The notes under the pieces: model-generated
Seen by the model: the letters and a program-made list of their open reading frames with translations, nothing else
Told to the model about the DNA's origin: nothing
Databases searched by the model: none
Assembly: GCA_949752795.1 (NCBI GenBank)
Contig: OX457062.1
Location: 90,943,777 to 91,007,776, forward strand
Direction: 5' to 3'
From: Hyperoodon ampullatus
Lineage: Eukaryota > Chordata > Mammalia > Artiodactyla > Ziphiidae
Length of the DNA stretch: 64,000 bases
Shown: in pieces, positions 44,930 through 56,958 of the stretch
Numbering within the stretch: the first letter of the stretch is position 1
Layout of the letters: each line of letters starts with the position of its first letter
Position numbers and translations under genes: made by a program

Positions 44930-45108
44930 TTACCAAGCATCTTAAACCCCTGAAGGGCTTGTTAAATACAGATTACTGGGGCCACCCCCAGAGTTACTGA
45001 TTATAGGTTAGGGCTGGGGCTTGATCATTTGCATTTCTAACACGTTCTCTGGTGCTGGTGCTGCTGGTCTGGGATTCCCACGTTGAGAACCACTGCCTTT
45101 GGCCACAC
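44930..45108 (+). repeat. MER5A-like DNA transposon relic
   Basis: 'gaagggcttgttaaatacagattactggggcc', 'gcatttctaacacgttc', 'tggtgctgctggtctgggattcccacgttgagaaccactg'. A clear MER5 pattern. Confidence 0.85.
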
Positions 45109-45119
45109 TTCTTCACACA

Positions 45120-45262
45120 AACATTGCAGTGGTTTGGACATCAAAAGACCTGTGTGTGAGTACTTCTGTGCTTGAAACTAGTATGATGATCTTGTATGGG
45201 TGACTTAACCACGTAGGTCTGAGTTCTTTGATTTGTAAAATTAAGAAAGTGTACTTCAAAAA
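45120..45262 (+). repeat. MIR SINE fragment
   Basis: 'tatgggtgacttaaccacgtaggtctgagttc' then 'tttgtaaaattaagaaag' follow the MIR core. Confidence 0.55.
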
Positions 45263-45399
45263 AACTCCAAGTGCTACATTATCTTAAGCTGAATTAAAGC
45301 TGAAATACTGGTGAGTTTTTTCCCTTGATTTTCTTAATTCTCTTGATAGGAGCTTCTATTTTTATCATATAGCTTATACCCATATTCTTGGTTTTTGCT

Positions 45400-45560
45400 G
45401 TGAGTTCCTAGTATGCCAAAGTCCCTGCTATTTTTTAACTACATGTTAAATTCTTTAAGGTCAGGGCCTGTGCTTTTTTCATCTTCTTTGCCCAGCACCT
45501 TGACTTGTGTGGGACACACAATTGATACTCAGTAGATACTTCTGGGATGAATGAACTCCA
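45400..45560 (+). repeat. LINE-2 3' end
   Basis: 'ctttaaggtcagggcctgtgc', 'tttgcccagcaccttgac', 'acaattgatactcagtagatactt', 'gggatgaatgaa' form the L2 3' terminus. Confidence 0.75.
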
Positions 45561-47370
45561 TCCCCTGCCTTCTTCTCCTCTTGGAGAAGTTTTTCTCCAC
45601 TAATCCTGTGTAACATAGTAAAGTAGTATATGGCTGTGCCACCTGATTCCCTCAGGGGATTGGAATAAATGCTAATACCAAATTCCTGTAACTGTCCCCA
45701 GAAGTCCTGGCACCCACTGATTCTGAATTTCAGTGTCTATATTCAAGTTGGGGGAAGAGAAATCAACAGCTTAATTAAATGCAACACACATTTATTGAGC
45801 ATCTTTTTAACCAGGTGTTTGACGAAGTGTTAGGAACAGGGAATATAAAAATATATAAGGAGGTCCTTGCTTTCAGGGACAGGGCTCACCGTGGGAGAGA
45901 AAAGACACTAAACAGTGGCCCAGAGCAAGAATGGCATCTACTTTGGATCATGATTTAGTCTGCAGTGGAAACCTGATACCCCTCAGATTCCTGTGGTCCA
46001 GCAGGCATGGATCCCATCCTTCATCTCATCATACGCAAGGGATCCTTGGGCAAAGCCAGAGGAAGTCATCTCGATACAGAGCAGGGAGTATCTTGACAGA
46101 GAATATTAATTAAAAACTAAAAACATAGTGAATGACTTTTGAAGTAACTTCTGAATTATCCATATTTATACCTCAGGTCAAGCTATATTTATAAAATATC
46201 CTTTTTTTTTCTTTCATTAAATAATGTTTCCTCTGTGTGATTGGCATTGACTGTGTTCATTGTAGTGAATTAAGTGTATTTGGCTAGTTTAACTCTGGCT
46301 TCCAGATAAAAGCTGCTGCCCTCATTAGGGTGGGTGTCAGGTTTGGTGATCACCCTTTTCCTACTTCAGATTAGTTTGTGACATTCTGTTTTAAACTGAG
46401 GCATGTAGATTGGCCTGCTTTATTCAGGCCATTAACCACCCCTGGGTAAAAACCTGTAAGTTTAAAAAGCCTAGTTTCATGTTGGAGGTTAACCAGTATG
46501 ATCATGGTGGCAGGGTATGTAATTCTGGTCTCAGAACCTGTATTTGGCCTCTAGCCCTTCTCAACTCTTGAGTAAATTCCTCTCACCATCTTCAGGCTAA
46601 TACATTATGGCCCAGGTACTCAATAAAGAGGCCACATATCCTTGTACCCCTCAAAGCCCCCCTATTACCATCAAAAAGCTGGATAGTTTCTCAAAAAATG
46701 ATCCAGCTCTCTGCCTTTAGGTAGAAAATCATGCCCATTTTCAAGATGATTTGATGTGACTTGTCCCAGATGACACATCTCTAGGAGGTAGAACACAGCT
46801 CATCCACCTGTGAAGGCAGAACTATCAACAGCGATCCAACACTGCCTCCTGGGCCTGGGTACATACCTGTAGGTATGTACTGTTTAGTGTCTTTTAATTG
46901 AAAATAAAGTGAATTGTTACGATTTCTATAGCTTTATTTAAATTTTTCATGTTTACATTTACTCTCAATTACATTTTAATACCTTGATCCTAACTGCAAA
47001 GTCTACAAAATTTAGTGGCAGAAGATATTTATGTCTTAGCCTCCTCTGACTCCCTGTACCACCCACTACTTACTTGGCTTCTCTTTTTATTTCTTCCTGT
47101 CTTCCTCTTTTTTATACCTTATAATCTTTGAGCTACTTCTCCCGTTGCTACTCAAATCTAGTGAAGAATCACTGAATAGAATCTTAACTAAATCTATGTT
47201 GACTCTAACAAAGGAAGAAAAGATTTAAATGGCAAGAATATCTTAAATAGTTTTTAAACATGGTTTGAAGCACACTGATCATGATGTGTTAGAAGGCAAA
47301 AGGTCAGTGAAGGTATTCCCTTTCATTTCTTCTGCCTTTTGGGTTAGGTTTTCAGAGGGCCCCTTGGGTA
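45561..47370 (+). other. ZNF202 intron 1, mostly unassigned
   Basis: Contains an old unassigned repeat near 45780-45910 ('acatttattgagcatctttttaaccagg') and a probable antisense MIR near 46725-46860. Otherwise nothing recognised. Confidence 0.45.
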
Positions 47371-47623
47371 TACGTGCAGACCTCGGAGATATTGCAGGTT
47401 CAGCTCCAGACTGCTGCAATAAAGGGAGTATTGCAATAAAAAGAGGAATTTTTTGGTTTTCAAAAAAACTGTTTACACTGTACTGTAAAGTTCTCTTTAC
47501 ACTGTACTGGAGTCGGCTGATTAAGCAATAGCATTGTGTCTAAAAAAAAATGTATATAATTTAAAAATACTTGTTGCTAAAAAATGCTAACCCTCATCTG
47601 AGTCTTTAGTGAATCATAATCTT

Positions 47624-48033
47624 TTAGCTGGTGGAGGGTCTAGCCTTGATGTTGATGACTACTGACTGAAGGGTGGTGGTTGCTAAAGGTTGGGGTGACT
47701 GTGGAAATTTCTTAAAATAAGACAATAATGAAGTTTGCGGTGTTAATTGACTCTTCCTTTCATGAAGCGTTTCTCTGTGGCGTGCAGTGCTGTTTAATAG
47801 CGTTTTACCCACAGTAGAACTTCTTTCAAAACTGAGTCAGTTCTGTCTAACCCTGCTGCTGATTTATCAACTAAGTTTATGTAATATTCTAAATCCTTAA
47901 TTGTCATTTCAACAATCTTCACAGCATCTTCACCAGTAGATTCCGTCTCAAGAAACCACCTTCTTTGCTCATCCATAAGAAGCAGCTCCTTCTCCATGAA
48001 GTTTTTATCATGAGATTGTAGCAACTCAGTCAC
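47624..48033 (-). pseudogene. Tigger1 transposase C-terminal relic
   Basis: Two overlapping frames. One has [20 protein letters not shown], then [20 protein letters not shown]. The next covers the extreme C-terminal part, SQLTPQTSLLSYFKKFPQ. A frameshift separates them near 47800. Confidence 0.8.
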
Positions 48034-48109
48034 ATCTTCAGGCTCTACTTCTTATTCTAGTTCTCTTGCTATTTCTACCACATCTGCAGTTTCTTCCTTC
48101 ACTGAAGTC

Positions 48110-49045
48110 TTGAACCCCTCAAAGCCATCCATGAAGGTTGGAATCAGCTTCTTCCATACTCCTGTTAATGTTGATGTTTTCACTTATTCCCATGAATCAC
48201 TAATATTCTTCATGGCATCTAGAATGGTGAATCCTTTCCAGAAGGTTTTCAATTTACCTTGCCCAGATCCATCAGAGGAATCACTGTCTATGGCAGCTAT
48301 AGCCTTACAAAATGTATTTCTTAAATAATAAGACTTGAAAGTTGAAATTACTCTTTGATCCATGGGCTACAGAATGGTTGTTGTGTGAACAGGCATGAAA
48401 ACATTAATCTCATTGTCCATCTCCATCAAAGCTCTTGGGTGACAAGGTGCATTGTCCGTGAGCAGTAATATTTTGAAAGAAATTTTTTTTCTGAGCAGTA
48501 GGTCTCATCAGTGGGCTTAAAGTATTCAGCAAGCCATGTTGTAACAGATGTGCTGTCATCCAGGTTTTGTTGTTCCATTTATAGAGCATAGGCAGAGTAG
48601 ACTTAGCATAATTCTTAAGGGCCCTAGGATTTTCAGAATAGTAAATAGCATTGGCTTCAACTTAACGTCACCAGCTGCATTAGCTTCTAACGAGAATCAG
48701 CCTGTCCTTTGAAGCTTTGAAGCCAATCATTGACTTCTCTCTAGCTATGAAAGTTCTAGATGGCATCTTCTTCTAGTAGAAGACTGTTTTGTCTGCATTG
48801 AACATCTGTTCTTTATTTTAGCCACCTTCATTAATTAGCTACATCTGGATAACTTGCTGCAGCTTCTGCATCAGCACTTGCTGCTTCATCTTGCGCTTTA
48901 TGTTACAGAGATGGCATCTTTCTTTAAACCTCATGAACCAAACTCTGTTAGCTTCAAACATTTCTTCTACAGCTTCTTCACCTCTCTTAGCCTTCATAGA
49001 ATTAAAGAGAGTTAGGTCCTTGCTGTGGATTAGGCTTTGGCTCAA
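48110..49045 (-). pseudogene. Tigger1 transposase N-terminal and central relic
   Basis: The minus-strand frame at 48839-49045 reads [20 protein letters not shown] and [16 protein letters not shown], the CENP-B-type DNA-binding part. The catalytic region between 48300 and 48800 is recognisable at DNA level but riddled with stops. Confidence 0.75.
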
Positions 49046-49742
49046 AGGATTGTTGTGGCTGGTTTGAGCTTCTATCTAAACCGCTAAAACTTTCTCCACT
49101 TTCTTATCATTTGTATATTCACTGGAGTAGCACTTTCAATTTCCTTCAAGAAACTTACCTTTGCATTCCAACTTGGCTAACTGGGGCAAGAGGCCTAGCT
49201 TTCAGCCTGTCTCATCTTTCAACATGCACTCCTCACCAAGCTTAATCATTTCTAGTTTTTTATTTACAGCAAGATACATGCGATTCTTCCTTTCACTTGA
49301 ATACTTACGGCCTTTGTAGAGTTTTTAATTGGCTTAATTTCAACATTGTTATGTCTCAGGGAATAGGGAGGCCCAAGAAGAGGCAGAGAGATGGAGGAAC
49401 AGCTGGTCAGTGGAGCAGTCAGCACACATTTATTGATTAAGTTTGCCATCTTATATGGGCACAGTTTGTGGCACCCCCAAAACAATTAGAATAGTAACAT
49501 CAAAGATCACTAATCACAGATCACCATAACAAACACAGTAATAATTAAGCTTGAAATATTGTGAGAATTATCAAAATGTGATTACATCAAGTGAGCAAAT
49601 GCTGTTGAAAAAATGGTACTGATAGACTTGCTTGTTGCAGGGTTGCCACAAACCTTTAAGCTGTAAAAGAAAACAAAACAGAAAACACATTATCTGCGAA
49701 ACGTGATAAAGGTGAATCGCAGTAAAATGGGGTATGCCTGTA

Positions 49743-49937
49743 CTAACCGGGTTTGCCTCAGGTTGCCTCTTCCCAGTTAGAGGAAGGGGACAGGACTGTG
49801 ATACTGGTAAACAGAAGTATCGTACTCTGGTCTTAGGCAGGAAAACCTATCTTTAAGTTTTCATCCCATCTGGTTCCAAGGATCTCATTTAATCTTAGCT
49901 TATAAGTGTTTTCAAAGCAAGAATTCTCTCTTGGTTT
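49743..49937 (+). other. ZNF202 intron 1 between Tigger1 and a SINE
   Basis: Short unassigned intron sequence. Confidence 0.5.
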
Positions 49938-49951
49938 AACACTTTACTTTT

Positions 49952-50069
49952 TTTAGGGGGTCTGCACCACACAGATTGCAGGATCCCAGTTCCCTCACCA
50001 GGAATTGAACCCGGGCCACAGTAGTGAAAGCGCCGAATCCTAACCACTGGACCACCAGGGAACTCCCTC
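49952..50069 (-). repeat. Short CHR-type SINE, antisense
   Basis: 'ggaattgaacccgggccac' and an end in 'ccaccagggaactccc'. The duplication aacactttactttt is at 49938-49951 and 50070-50083. Confidence 0.93.
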
Positions 50070-50224
50070 AACACTTTACTTTTGATGTAACAGTAAACAG
50101 ACCAAGATTTTCCCTGTGCATTAAAAAAAATTTTTTTTGAATTATGATGAAATAAAGGACTGTTTGATTATCATGTAAATCTTCTTCCCAAAAGTATTTA
50201 AAGCAATTTGAAGGAAAGAACAGA

Positions 50225-50440
50225 TTATATAGAGCATCTGCCATATACCAAACTCTGTGCTGAGTGATTCTGTGTGTCACTTCATTGATCCTTAAGACCA
50301 CCATATGAGGTAGGAAGTATATGCCACATGTTGAAGATTGGACTGAGGCTTAGGGAGTGTCACCTGGCTAATAGGTGAGGAGAGGGATCCAGACTAAGGC
50401 TCCAGAGCCCCTAACCATTATGTGGAAAGTATGGGTAAAC
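50225..50440 (-). repeat. MIR SINE, antisense
   Basis: 'gagcatctgccatataccaaactctgtgctgag', 'ccatatgaggtaggaagtat', 'actgaggcttagggagtgtcacctggctaatag', 'gatccagactaaggctccagagccc' are the MIR core and flanks in reverse. Confidence 0.8.
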
Positions 50441-52325
50441 GTTTGTATAAGGATAAGTAACAGTAAAATGAAAGAGTCTTTCCAGTAGGAGGATCATAGT
50501 GGATAGTCTTTAGTTTTAAAGAACACTACAGGAGTAGAAAAGGGCAGTTAACAATTTTTATTAGCTGATTTTTTTCCCTAGAGCAATGAGAGGAGCAGTG
50601 GCTAGCGTCTGGTTAGTCCCAGCAATCATTGATTCAAATCTCCAGGCTCTGGGCCTGCGTTAGAGTCAAAGAGGAGAAGGGAGACTGGAAAGAATTTAAA
50701 TGTCTGCTGAATATCATCATTCGAACCTCTCTGATCACTGTTTTCTTCTGAAGATTAATTATTTGCCAGTAAATAGAGCCCATCTCCCCTTTAGGAAGAT
50801 GCTATAAGACTACAGACCTTGTCATTTAGGGTCCAGAAAGATCACTCCAAGTAAGAATAACATTTTAAGATAGAGACCCAGGTATCTTTTCACTGCCTGC
50901 AGTTTTCTTTTCTGGTCTTTAGGGTTGAGTTAGGGCCTTAACTGGCATGGGACCCACTCAGATATGGACAGAGACAGCTGGACCACAGACTGGAGAAAGG
51001 TCTTGCCTTTCCCACATCTCCTCCGCAGTCCTGCCCCAGACGTCCTAGAAACACTGAAGAGGCTAGGTGGTGGGGCCAGCCCAGGCCGAGGCTTGTGAAG
51101 CATCTCTGCAGACATTATTTTAGAGCCTTCTGGAAGCAGGTCTTTCACTCTTCCTGGCCTGGCCTCACGGTCTCTCTATAGTATCCTGTTGTTGGGTTTT
51201 TATCTGTCACTGTGGAACCCTTCCAAGGACATACACTGAGGGAAGGCGTTAGAAGGCAACAAATTACAAGGCAGACTTGCAGGGTAACCCATCCCATAAA
51301 TGGCGGAATAAAATGCAAAGCCCATTTTCTGTCTCTGGTACTGACACCTGACATTTGCACAGCACGCTCTAGTTCACAAGCTCTCATAGGTCTCAGCTAA
51401 TCCTGAGAGTTAGGAGAGTTGTCTGAAGAGGGCTCCACCCTTTACAAGGGCTCTTGTGTACCTTGTCTCAGGAAACCCTTAGAGCGGTTCCAGGTTTGTG
51501 GGGATGTGGGCTGGAACGTACATCTTTGGATACCTAATCCGGTACGCTTTTCACAGCACTGCCCGCCTTCTCTTCCTTCCCATCTATTGCCCCAACAAGG
51601 ACAACTCTGCCTCCCCTCATTCCGCTGTTGCTGATCCTTTGTCGCCATCTCATCTTCCTAGGCTGCCAAAGTAAATACAAAACAAGCAAAGGAAATCTCA
51701 ATCCGTGATTTCTGAAGAGCATTTTAAATCAGCAGGTTTTATGTGATGCTGTTATATTCTTTTTTCTTTGGAGAGCAAAGCCCTGTAAGAGCAGGAACCC
51801 TCTGTCAGCGCATACTTTATAGAATCTGTAGTAGGGCATCTCGTGGACTGTGCTACGTGAAAACAGTGAGAGTTCCTAGCCTGCTTTGCTGGGCAAGTTC
51901 TCGGATTTTTAAGTTAATAGAAATCCCTTCATTAAGCCAGAGACCCTGAGTATCAATTCCATCTTATTTTCCTGCCTTGCAGATGTTGGGGGGATTGTCT
52001 GGATAAATAATCAGTGTTGTAGTTGTGTTAAATAACTTGATGTCCGGTTTTCTGCATATTAAGGTTGATTCAAATCTTCAAAGGAAAATGATTTTTTTTT
52101 CAAATGCACAGCTTTGTGACTTGTATGTGGATTCTCCCAAGGCAGCCTGAAGATTCCTTGTGATGAGTTGTGTTTTCCTCACTTCAAGAACCACTAAGAG
52201 TATTCTGTTTTACTCACAATCCAAATAATAAGTGTTTTTTCCCTTATTTATTCATCTGTCTGGCACACAGTTTGCTGGACAAATGAGTGAATAAGAATTA
52301 ATAAGATATTGGATCTGTCCTTCCA
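50441..52325 (+). other. ZNF202 intron 1, unassigned 1.9 kb
   Basis: No named repeat or convincing exon. This is one of the longest repeat-poor stretches in the window, so it is a reasonable place to look for conserved intronic elements. Confidence 0.4.
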
Positions 52326-52329
52326 GAGA

Positions 52330-52830
52330 AAGACTTAAAAAGACTTAACCGTGGTCTCTGCCTGAGTACCTGTTGTGTGACAGGCCTTGAGCTGGGTGCT
52401 GTGTGGCCCTGCCCTCGGAGCTTTATAGTCTGGTGAATTAAACAGGAGGATGAACGATTCTTACCACACAAAAAGTAGATATATGTGTGTGCTGCGATAC
52501 AGGGTCCAAGTTCCTGTGGGAACAATCTGGGAGGACCAGGGAAGGCATCTGGGGAAAGCAGATCTGAAGGATGAGTAGAGTTAACCAAGTGAAAGGGGTA
52601 GAAAGGGTATTTCAGGCAGAGCCGACAGCATCAGGAACACCTAGTGAGGGCATAGGAAAGAGATACAGCAGTGTATACGAGCAGCAACTTTCAATGCAGT
52701 AGCAGTCGTGGGAGAAGAGAGGTGGGCAGGGGCCAGGTCTTGCAGGGCCTTGGGAATCAAATTGTAAGGGGTTTAGATTTTACCTTGTGGACAGTGTGAA
52801 GCCATTGGCCGATTTTGTATGTTAGAAGGG
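52330..52830 (+). repeat. Old unassigned mammalian repeat, copy A
   Basis: Signature phrases: 'gagtacctgttgtgtgacaggccttgagctgggtgctg', 'aggatgagtagagttaaccaagtgaaagggg', 'gtatttcaggcagagccgacagcatcagg', 'ggggccaggtcttgcagggcctt'. Further copies follow at 53.6-54.9 kb and 55.0-55.9 kb. I recognise the family by pattern but cannot name it reliably. Confidence 0.6.
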
Positions 52831-53635
52831 TCACTACTCAGACCTTACCGCAGCACTGCAGGTGGTATTGATGTGGATATGGCTCTTGCCCATTTTTAAA
52901 TGCTTGCACTCACCTGCCTCCCTGCCCCCCAAACGAAAGGTAAATGTCTAGGTTCCAGAAATAAAAGCTGGAGGAGTGAGCACAATCTAACTCCACCACA
53001 GCCCGAGGAGATTTCAAACCAAAATAAAGACTTCTAGAGTTTGGGGTTCTAATACCTATACTCCAACAAGGAGATATGAAAATGGGGCACTGGTGGGGAT
53101 GGGGGAGGGATATAGAGTTGAATATCTGCCAGCCTGGAGCTTTGAAGAGCTACTCCTTCCATGAAAATCTGTCTACTGATCAAGCAAAAGGGCAAGGAAG
53201 TGTAGGCCTCCATAGCCTTGGGTGGGACAGAAATCACTCACAGGCTTAGGCCTAAATAAGACACTATCAGCATAATTCAGGAAGACTCTGAGAAATTAAG
53301 ATATTGAAACCACTAGTACTTGGATGGAAGCAAATGAAATTTCATTCAAAGGGCTCACTTCTATAACTTAGGGCTCTCCCAAAGAAAATGGGCATAAAAC
53401 GTAAAAAAATTACAAACCACCTGCAATAACAAACCACCATGAGATAGAGCAGATGTAATAAGTAGGTAAATTAGCACAGGAAGATCTGTAAATTACGGAA
53501 CCATAGATCATGAGATTATGTAGTGAATGTTTGCGGGTAATGGAAAAATGAAATAAGCTTGAATGAAAAGTGATTTGAGATACAGATTTAAATAATGAAT
53601 AAGTTGGTGGTTGATGGGCAACAGCACATTAGACA
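52831..53635 (+). other. ZNF202 intron 1, unassigned
   Basis: Nothing recognised. Short frames only. Confidence 0.4.
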
Positions 53636-53639
53636 GCAT

Positions 53640-54455
53640 GTTACAGCTGTTAAGAGTGGATCGTTGACCTTGAAGGTGGACCTGAGGCAGTTGTAGTGAA
53701 GCATAAAAAGACTGGAAAATGAAGAACCCTCAGGTTGCATGTGGAGAGTGGTCTGGAGGCGGTGGCACCTGGAAGTCCACTGGTAAAATTTGAACCAAGT
53801 GGTTCGTTCCACACGTAAGTGCCAGTGCAGTCGTAGGGGCCGAGGATATCGTCATTTTTTAAGAGGTCCTATCAATGCCTTTTAGTGGGTCATAACGGCT
53901 TGACTCGGGGAATGGCAGTGGAGATGAGATGCATGAATTTGAAAGATTTAGAAGGTAGGATTAACAAGATTTGGTGAATAAAAAAGAGTAGAGACTTATG
54001 GAAGAAAAGATTGATTCTTACTGTTAATGTAGGAAGAAAACTTCAAAGTGGAGGCTTATTCATTTAGATGCATTTATTGTGTGCTTTATTATAGGTATTG
54101 GAAATTGATTGAAGCACAGTCCCCTACTTCAAGGGGTTTCAGGGGAAAGATGAACGATGGCTGTGTGATGCGCAGAGTTTGAGATACAGATGTGTCCGGA
54201 TAGCTAGGGAAGCAAAGTGATTTCTAACCAGGTCTAAGGGCAGGGAGAATGGGATCAAAGAAGGCATCTCAGGAGCCATGAAGCCTTACCTATCTATGTC
54301 TTGAAAGATAAATAAGTTTAACCTAATGAAGGGTAAAGAGTTGGAAGGAACAGCATGTTCAAAAGCCAAAGAGCATAGACTTTTTGTGTGCTTTACATGC
54401 ACAATGTGCATGTGTGTGTGTGTTTGAAAGGATTGGAGAGGAAGGCAAAGGAATA
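53640..54455 (+). repeat. Old unassigned mammalian repeat, copies B/C
   Basis: 'gtgtgcatgtggagagtggtctggaggc'-like sequence near 53740, 'gcagtggagatgagatg' near 53915, then 'catttattgtgtgctttattataggtattgg' near 54068 and 'ggaacagcatgttcaaaagcc' near 54348. Same family as copy A; continues after the SINE at 54468. Confidence 0.5.
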
Positions 54456-54467
54456 ACAAGATGAAGG

Positions 54468-54640
54468 GACTTCCCTGGTGGTCCAGTGGTTAAGACTCCA
54501 CGCTCCCAATGCGGGGGCCCGGGTTTGATCCCTGGTCAGGGAACTAGATCCCACATGCTGCAACTGAAAGATCCTGTGTGCTGCAACTAAGACCTGGTGC
54601 AGCCAGATAAATAAAATAAATATTAAAAAAAAAAGAAACC
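54468..54640 (+). repeat. CHR-type SINE, sense
   Basis: 'gacttccctggtggtccagtgg' to an A tail. The duplication caagatgaagg is at 54457-54467 and 54641-54651. Confidence 0.94.
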
Positions 54641-54651
54641 CAAGATGAAGG

Positions 54652-55185
54652 TCAACCTAATACATAATACTTAGAATTCCAAGACAGGAGTGATTGAGTA
54701 TCTTAAGTAAGGAAGGGACAGGACCAGATTTGCCAAGAGCAGTCACTCTTGTGATATGATGAATGGTAACAAAGGTAGCAAACTTGGAGACAGATAGCTC
54801 ACATTTAGAGGCAATTGCAGTAATCCAGAGGAGAACTGATTAAGACCGAAACTGTAAATCCTGGGAATGAAGAAGAGGGGACCTGTTGAGAAGAAGTAGG
54901 AACACACGTGAAGCATTGGTGGCGGGAGTTTTCCATACAAAAGGAACAGACTTTTACAGACTTGGAGGCCTGGAAAGACACCCTATTGTAGGGAGGTCAG
55001 CAATGCATTCATTATAACAGGTGATACAGAGAAGAGGGGAGGATATGAGGCTTGAAAAATAAGTTGGGGGCCGGTTGTGAAGGGCTTCATGTACCATGCC
55101 AAGGATTTTGGAACTGATCTTACTAACAGTATGAAGTTATTATTTTTAAATGTTGAGTGATGCAGTTGGAACTATTATTCAGAAA
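54652..55185 (+). repeat. Old unassigned mammalian repeat, continued
   Basis: 'aggaagggacaggaccagatttgcc', 'gcaattgcagtaatccagaggagaactg' and, near 55079, 'gaagggcttcatgtaccatgcc' belong to the same family as copies A-C. At least two overlapping copies are implied. Confidence 0.5.
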
Positions 55186-55189
55186 GATA

Positions 55190-55405
55190 ATGGTTAACAT
55201 TGGGACACCATCACTCTTTTAGGCACTTCACAGATATTCCTCATAGTAACCCTATTAGATGGATTCCATCCTTACCTCCATTCTGTAAAGGGGAAACAGG
55301 CATAAGGAGAATAAGAACTTGACCATGACCCCACATCTAGTAAACAATAGAGCCAGGATTCAAACCCTAGCAGTCTGACTCCAGGACTCTCTCTTAACCT
55401 CACAT
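55190..55405 (-). repeat. MIR SINE, antisense
   Basis: 'ttaggcacttcacagatattcctcatagtaaccctattagatgg', 'tctgtaaaggggaaacaggc', 'gagccaggattcaaaccctagcagtctgactccagg'. Confidence 0.85.
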
Positions 55406-55411
55406 GCCCTA

Positions 55412-55560
55412 AGTGTTTCTCAGCTAGGATGCATATCAGAACCACATGTAGCATTTCTAAAGATACAGTTCCCTAGATTGACTTGACTCAGAATATCCAG
55501 AAGAATGATGTGTGATACTGTGTTTTGCAAAAGCTCCACAGCTGAGTCTGTTGCGTTTTG
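55412..55560 (+). repeat. MER5-like relic
   Basis: 'gtttctcagctaggatgcatatcagaaccacatgtagc' and 'ttgcaaaagctccacagctgag' resemble a degraded MER5. Confidence 0.45.
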
Positions 55561-55574
55561 CTCCTAGCTGAGTA

Positions 55575-55880
55575 CTGTGGGGATCCCAGTTAGGAAGTTA
55601 TGGCAGTAGTCCAGGCAAGAGATGGGGGCCCAAACTAAATCAGGAGGAGACAGATTTAGAGGCTTAAGAGGTACAATTGGTTTAATGAGCTGTAAGCCAT
55701 GGGTAAGATTCAAAGTTGAATCCAAAGATGATAAAGTTGAGTGTTTACTTAACAAGTGATGATCTCAGCCAAGAGGATTACAGGAAGAGGGGTGGATTTG
55801 GGAGTAGGAATTGTGAATTTAGTTTTGAGCACTTAGTTTTGAGGGTCTGTAGGTCTTCCAGTTAAAGATGTCTTAAGAGG
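55575..55880 (+). repeat. Old unassigned mammalian repeat, copy D
   Basis: 'ttatggcagtagtccaggcaagagatggggg' and 'gtgaatttagttttgagcac' then 'gagggtctgtaggtcttccagttaaagatgtc' match the distal part of the same family. Confidence 0.5.
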
Positions 55881-56461
55881 AGGATCGCTTTTGGGGGTGC
55901 TTATGTGCCAGCCACTGTGTGTAAGTGGCTTTCTTCGCTGTTATTGCATACAATCCTCTCAAATCTCTGAGAGTCCCCAGTTTACAGAATAAATTAATAC
56001 AGAGTGTGATTCAGTTCACAGTGAACCTCCACAGAGCCTTCTCTAATTCAGCCCTGTCAATGTGTCTCTTCTCATAATATATATCCTAATGTATATGTCA
56101 GCGTGTGTGTGTGTAAAACATTGTGGTCAGTACCACATTTTTAGCAGGCAGTTATGAATGTCCTTTCTCCTAGCCATTTTCCTTTTAGGTTCCCGTATTT
56201 CATGATGTAGAAATGCAGTGTTTTCCTGTTTTTCTATGGGGTGTGAACCTTGCCTAGGAAAAGGAGTGGGAGAACATACCTTCAGGCATAGCTTATCCTA
56301 TTCCAACTAGATCTATTTACAACATATGTTATGGAGATTAGGGGAAAGCGGATTTAAGTTTGGGAGTGTTATGTGTACAGGATTATGATTGAGCTCAGAA
56401 CTGTTATTCCTGTGTATATGTTCATGCTCATAGTGTCGTCTGTCTTTGCGTCTCTACCCAG
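55881..56461 (+). other. End of ZNF202 intron 1 and splice acceptor
   Basis: Unassigned intron ending in 'gtctttgcgtctctacccag', with the acceptor AG at 56460-56461. Confidence 0.6.
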
Positions 56462-56958
56462 GTCCCTTGGGAGAAACTCCTCGAGGTGCCCAGGCTGAGA
56501 CGGGGGGAACGACAGTGTGAGCTCTCGATGGTGTGAGACCACCCCAGAGCCAGACAATGGCTACAGCCTTGGAACCGGAGGACCAGGATCTTTGGGAAGA
56601 AGAGGGGATTTTCATGGTGAAATTGGAAGATGATTTCACCTGTAGGCCAGAGTCTGTCTTACAGAGGGATGACCCTGTGCTTGAGACGTCGCACCAGAAC
56701 TTCCGGCGCTTTCGCTACCAGGAAGCAGCAAGCCCTCGGGAAGCTCTCATCCGACTCCGAGAACTGTGTCATCAGTGGCTGAGGCCAGAGAGGAGGACAA
56801 AGGAGCAGATCCTAGAGCTGCTTGTGCTGGAACAATTCCTTACTGTCCTGCCCGGAGAACTGCAGAGCTGGGTGCGGGGCCAGCGGCCAGAGAGTGGCGA
56901 GGAGGCCGTGACGCTGGTGGAGGGTTTGCAGAAACAACCCAGGAGACCAAGGCGGTGG
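56462..56958 (+). other. ZNF202: ZNF202 exon 2: 5' UTR end, start codon and SCAN domain
   Basis: Acceptor at 56460-56461, ATG at 56557, donor gtgagg at 56959 after a Trp codon (phase 0). It encodes residues 1-134. The SCAN domain mediates homo- and heterodimerisation with other SCAN proteins; its helix cores ([29 protein letters not shown]) are unchanged. Confidence 0.93.

Larger units (their letters stand above)
47373..49740 (-). mobile_element. Near full-length Tigger1 DNA transposon, antisense
   Basis: 2.37 kb, close to the full length of the element as I recall it. The left end (cagacctcggagatattgcagg) and right end (ggtatgcctg at 49731-49740) are inverted terminal repeats, flanked by TA (47369-47372 region; 49741-49742), the duplication of mariner/Tc1 elements. 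Minus-strand pieces of a CENP-B/JRK-type transposase are recognisable. Frames are broken throughout. Confidence 0.92.

Noticed and set aside
56533..56556. Earlier start for ZNF202
   Set aside because: The upstream in-frame codon is GTG, not ATG. The ATG at 56557 matches the MATA... start known for the family.
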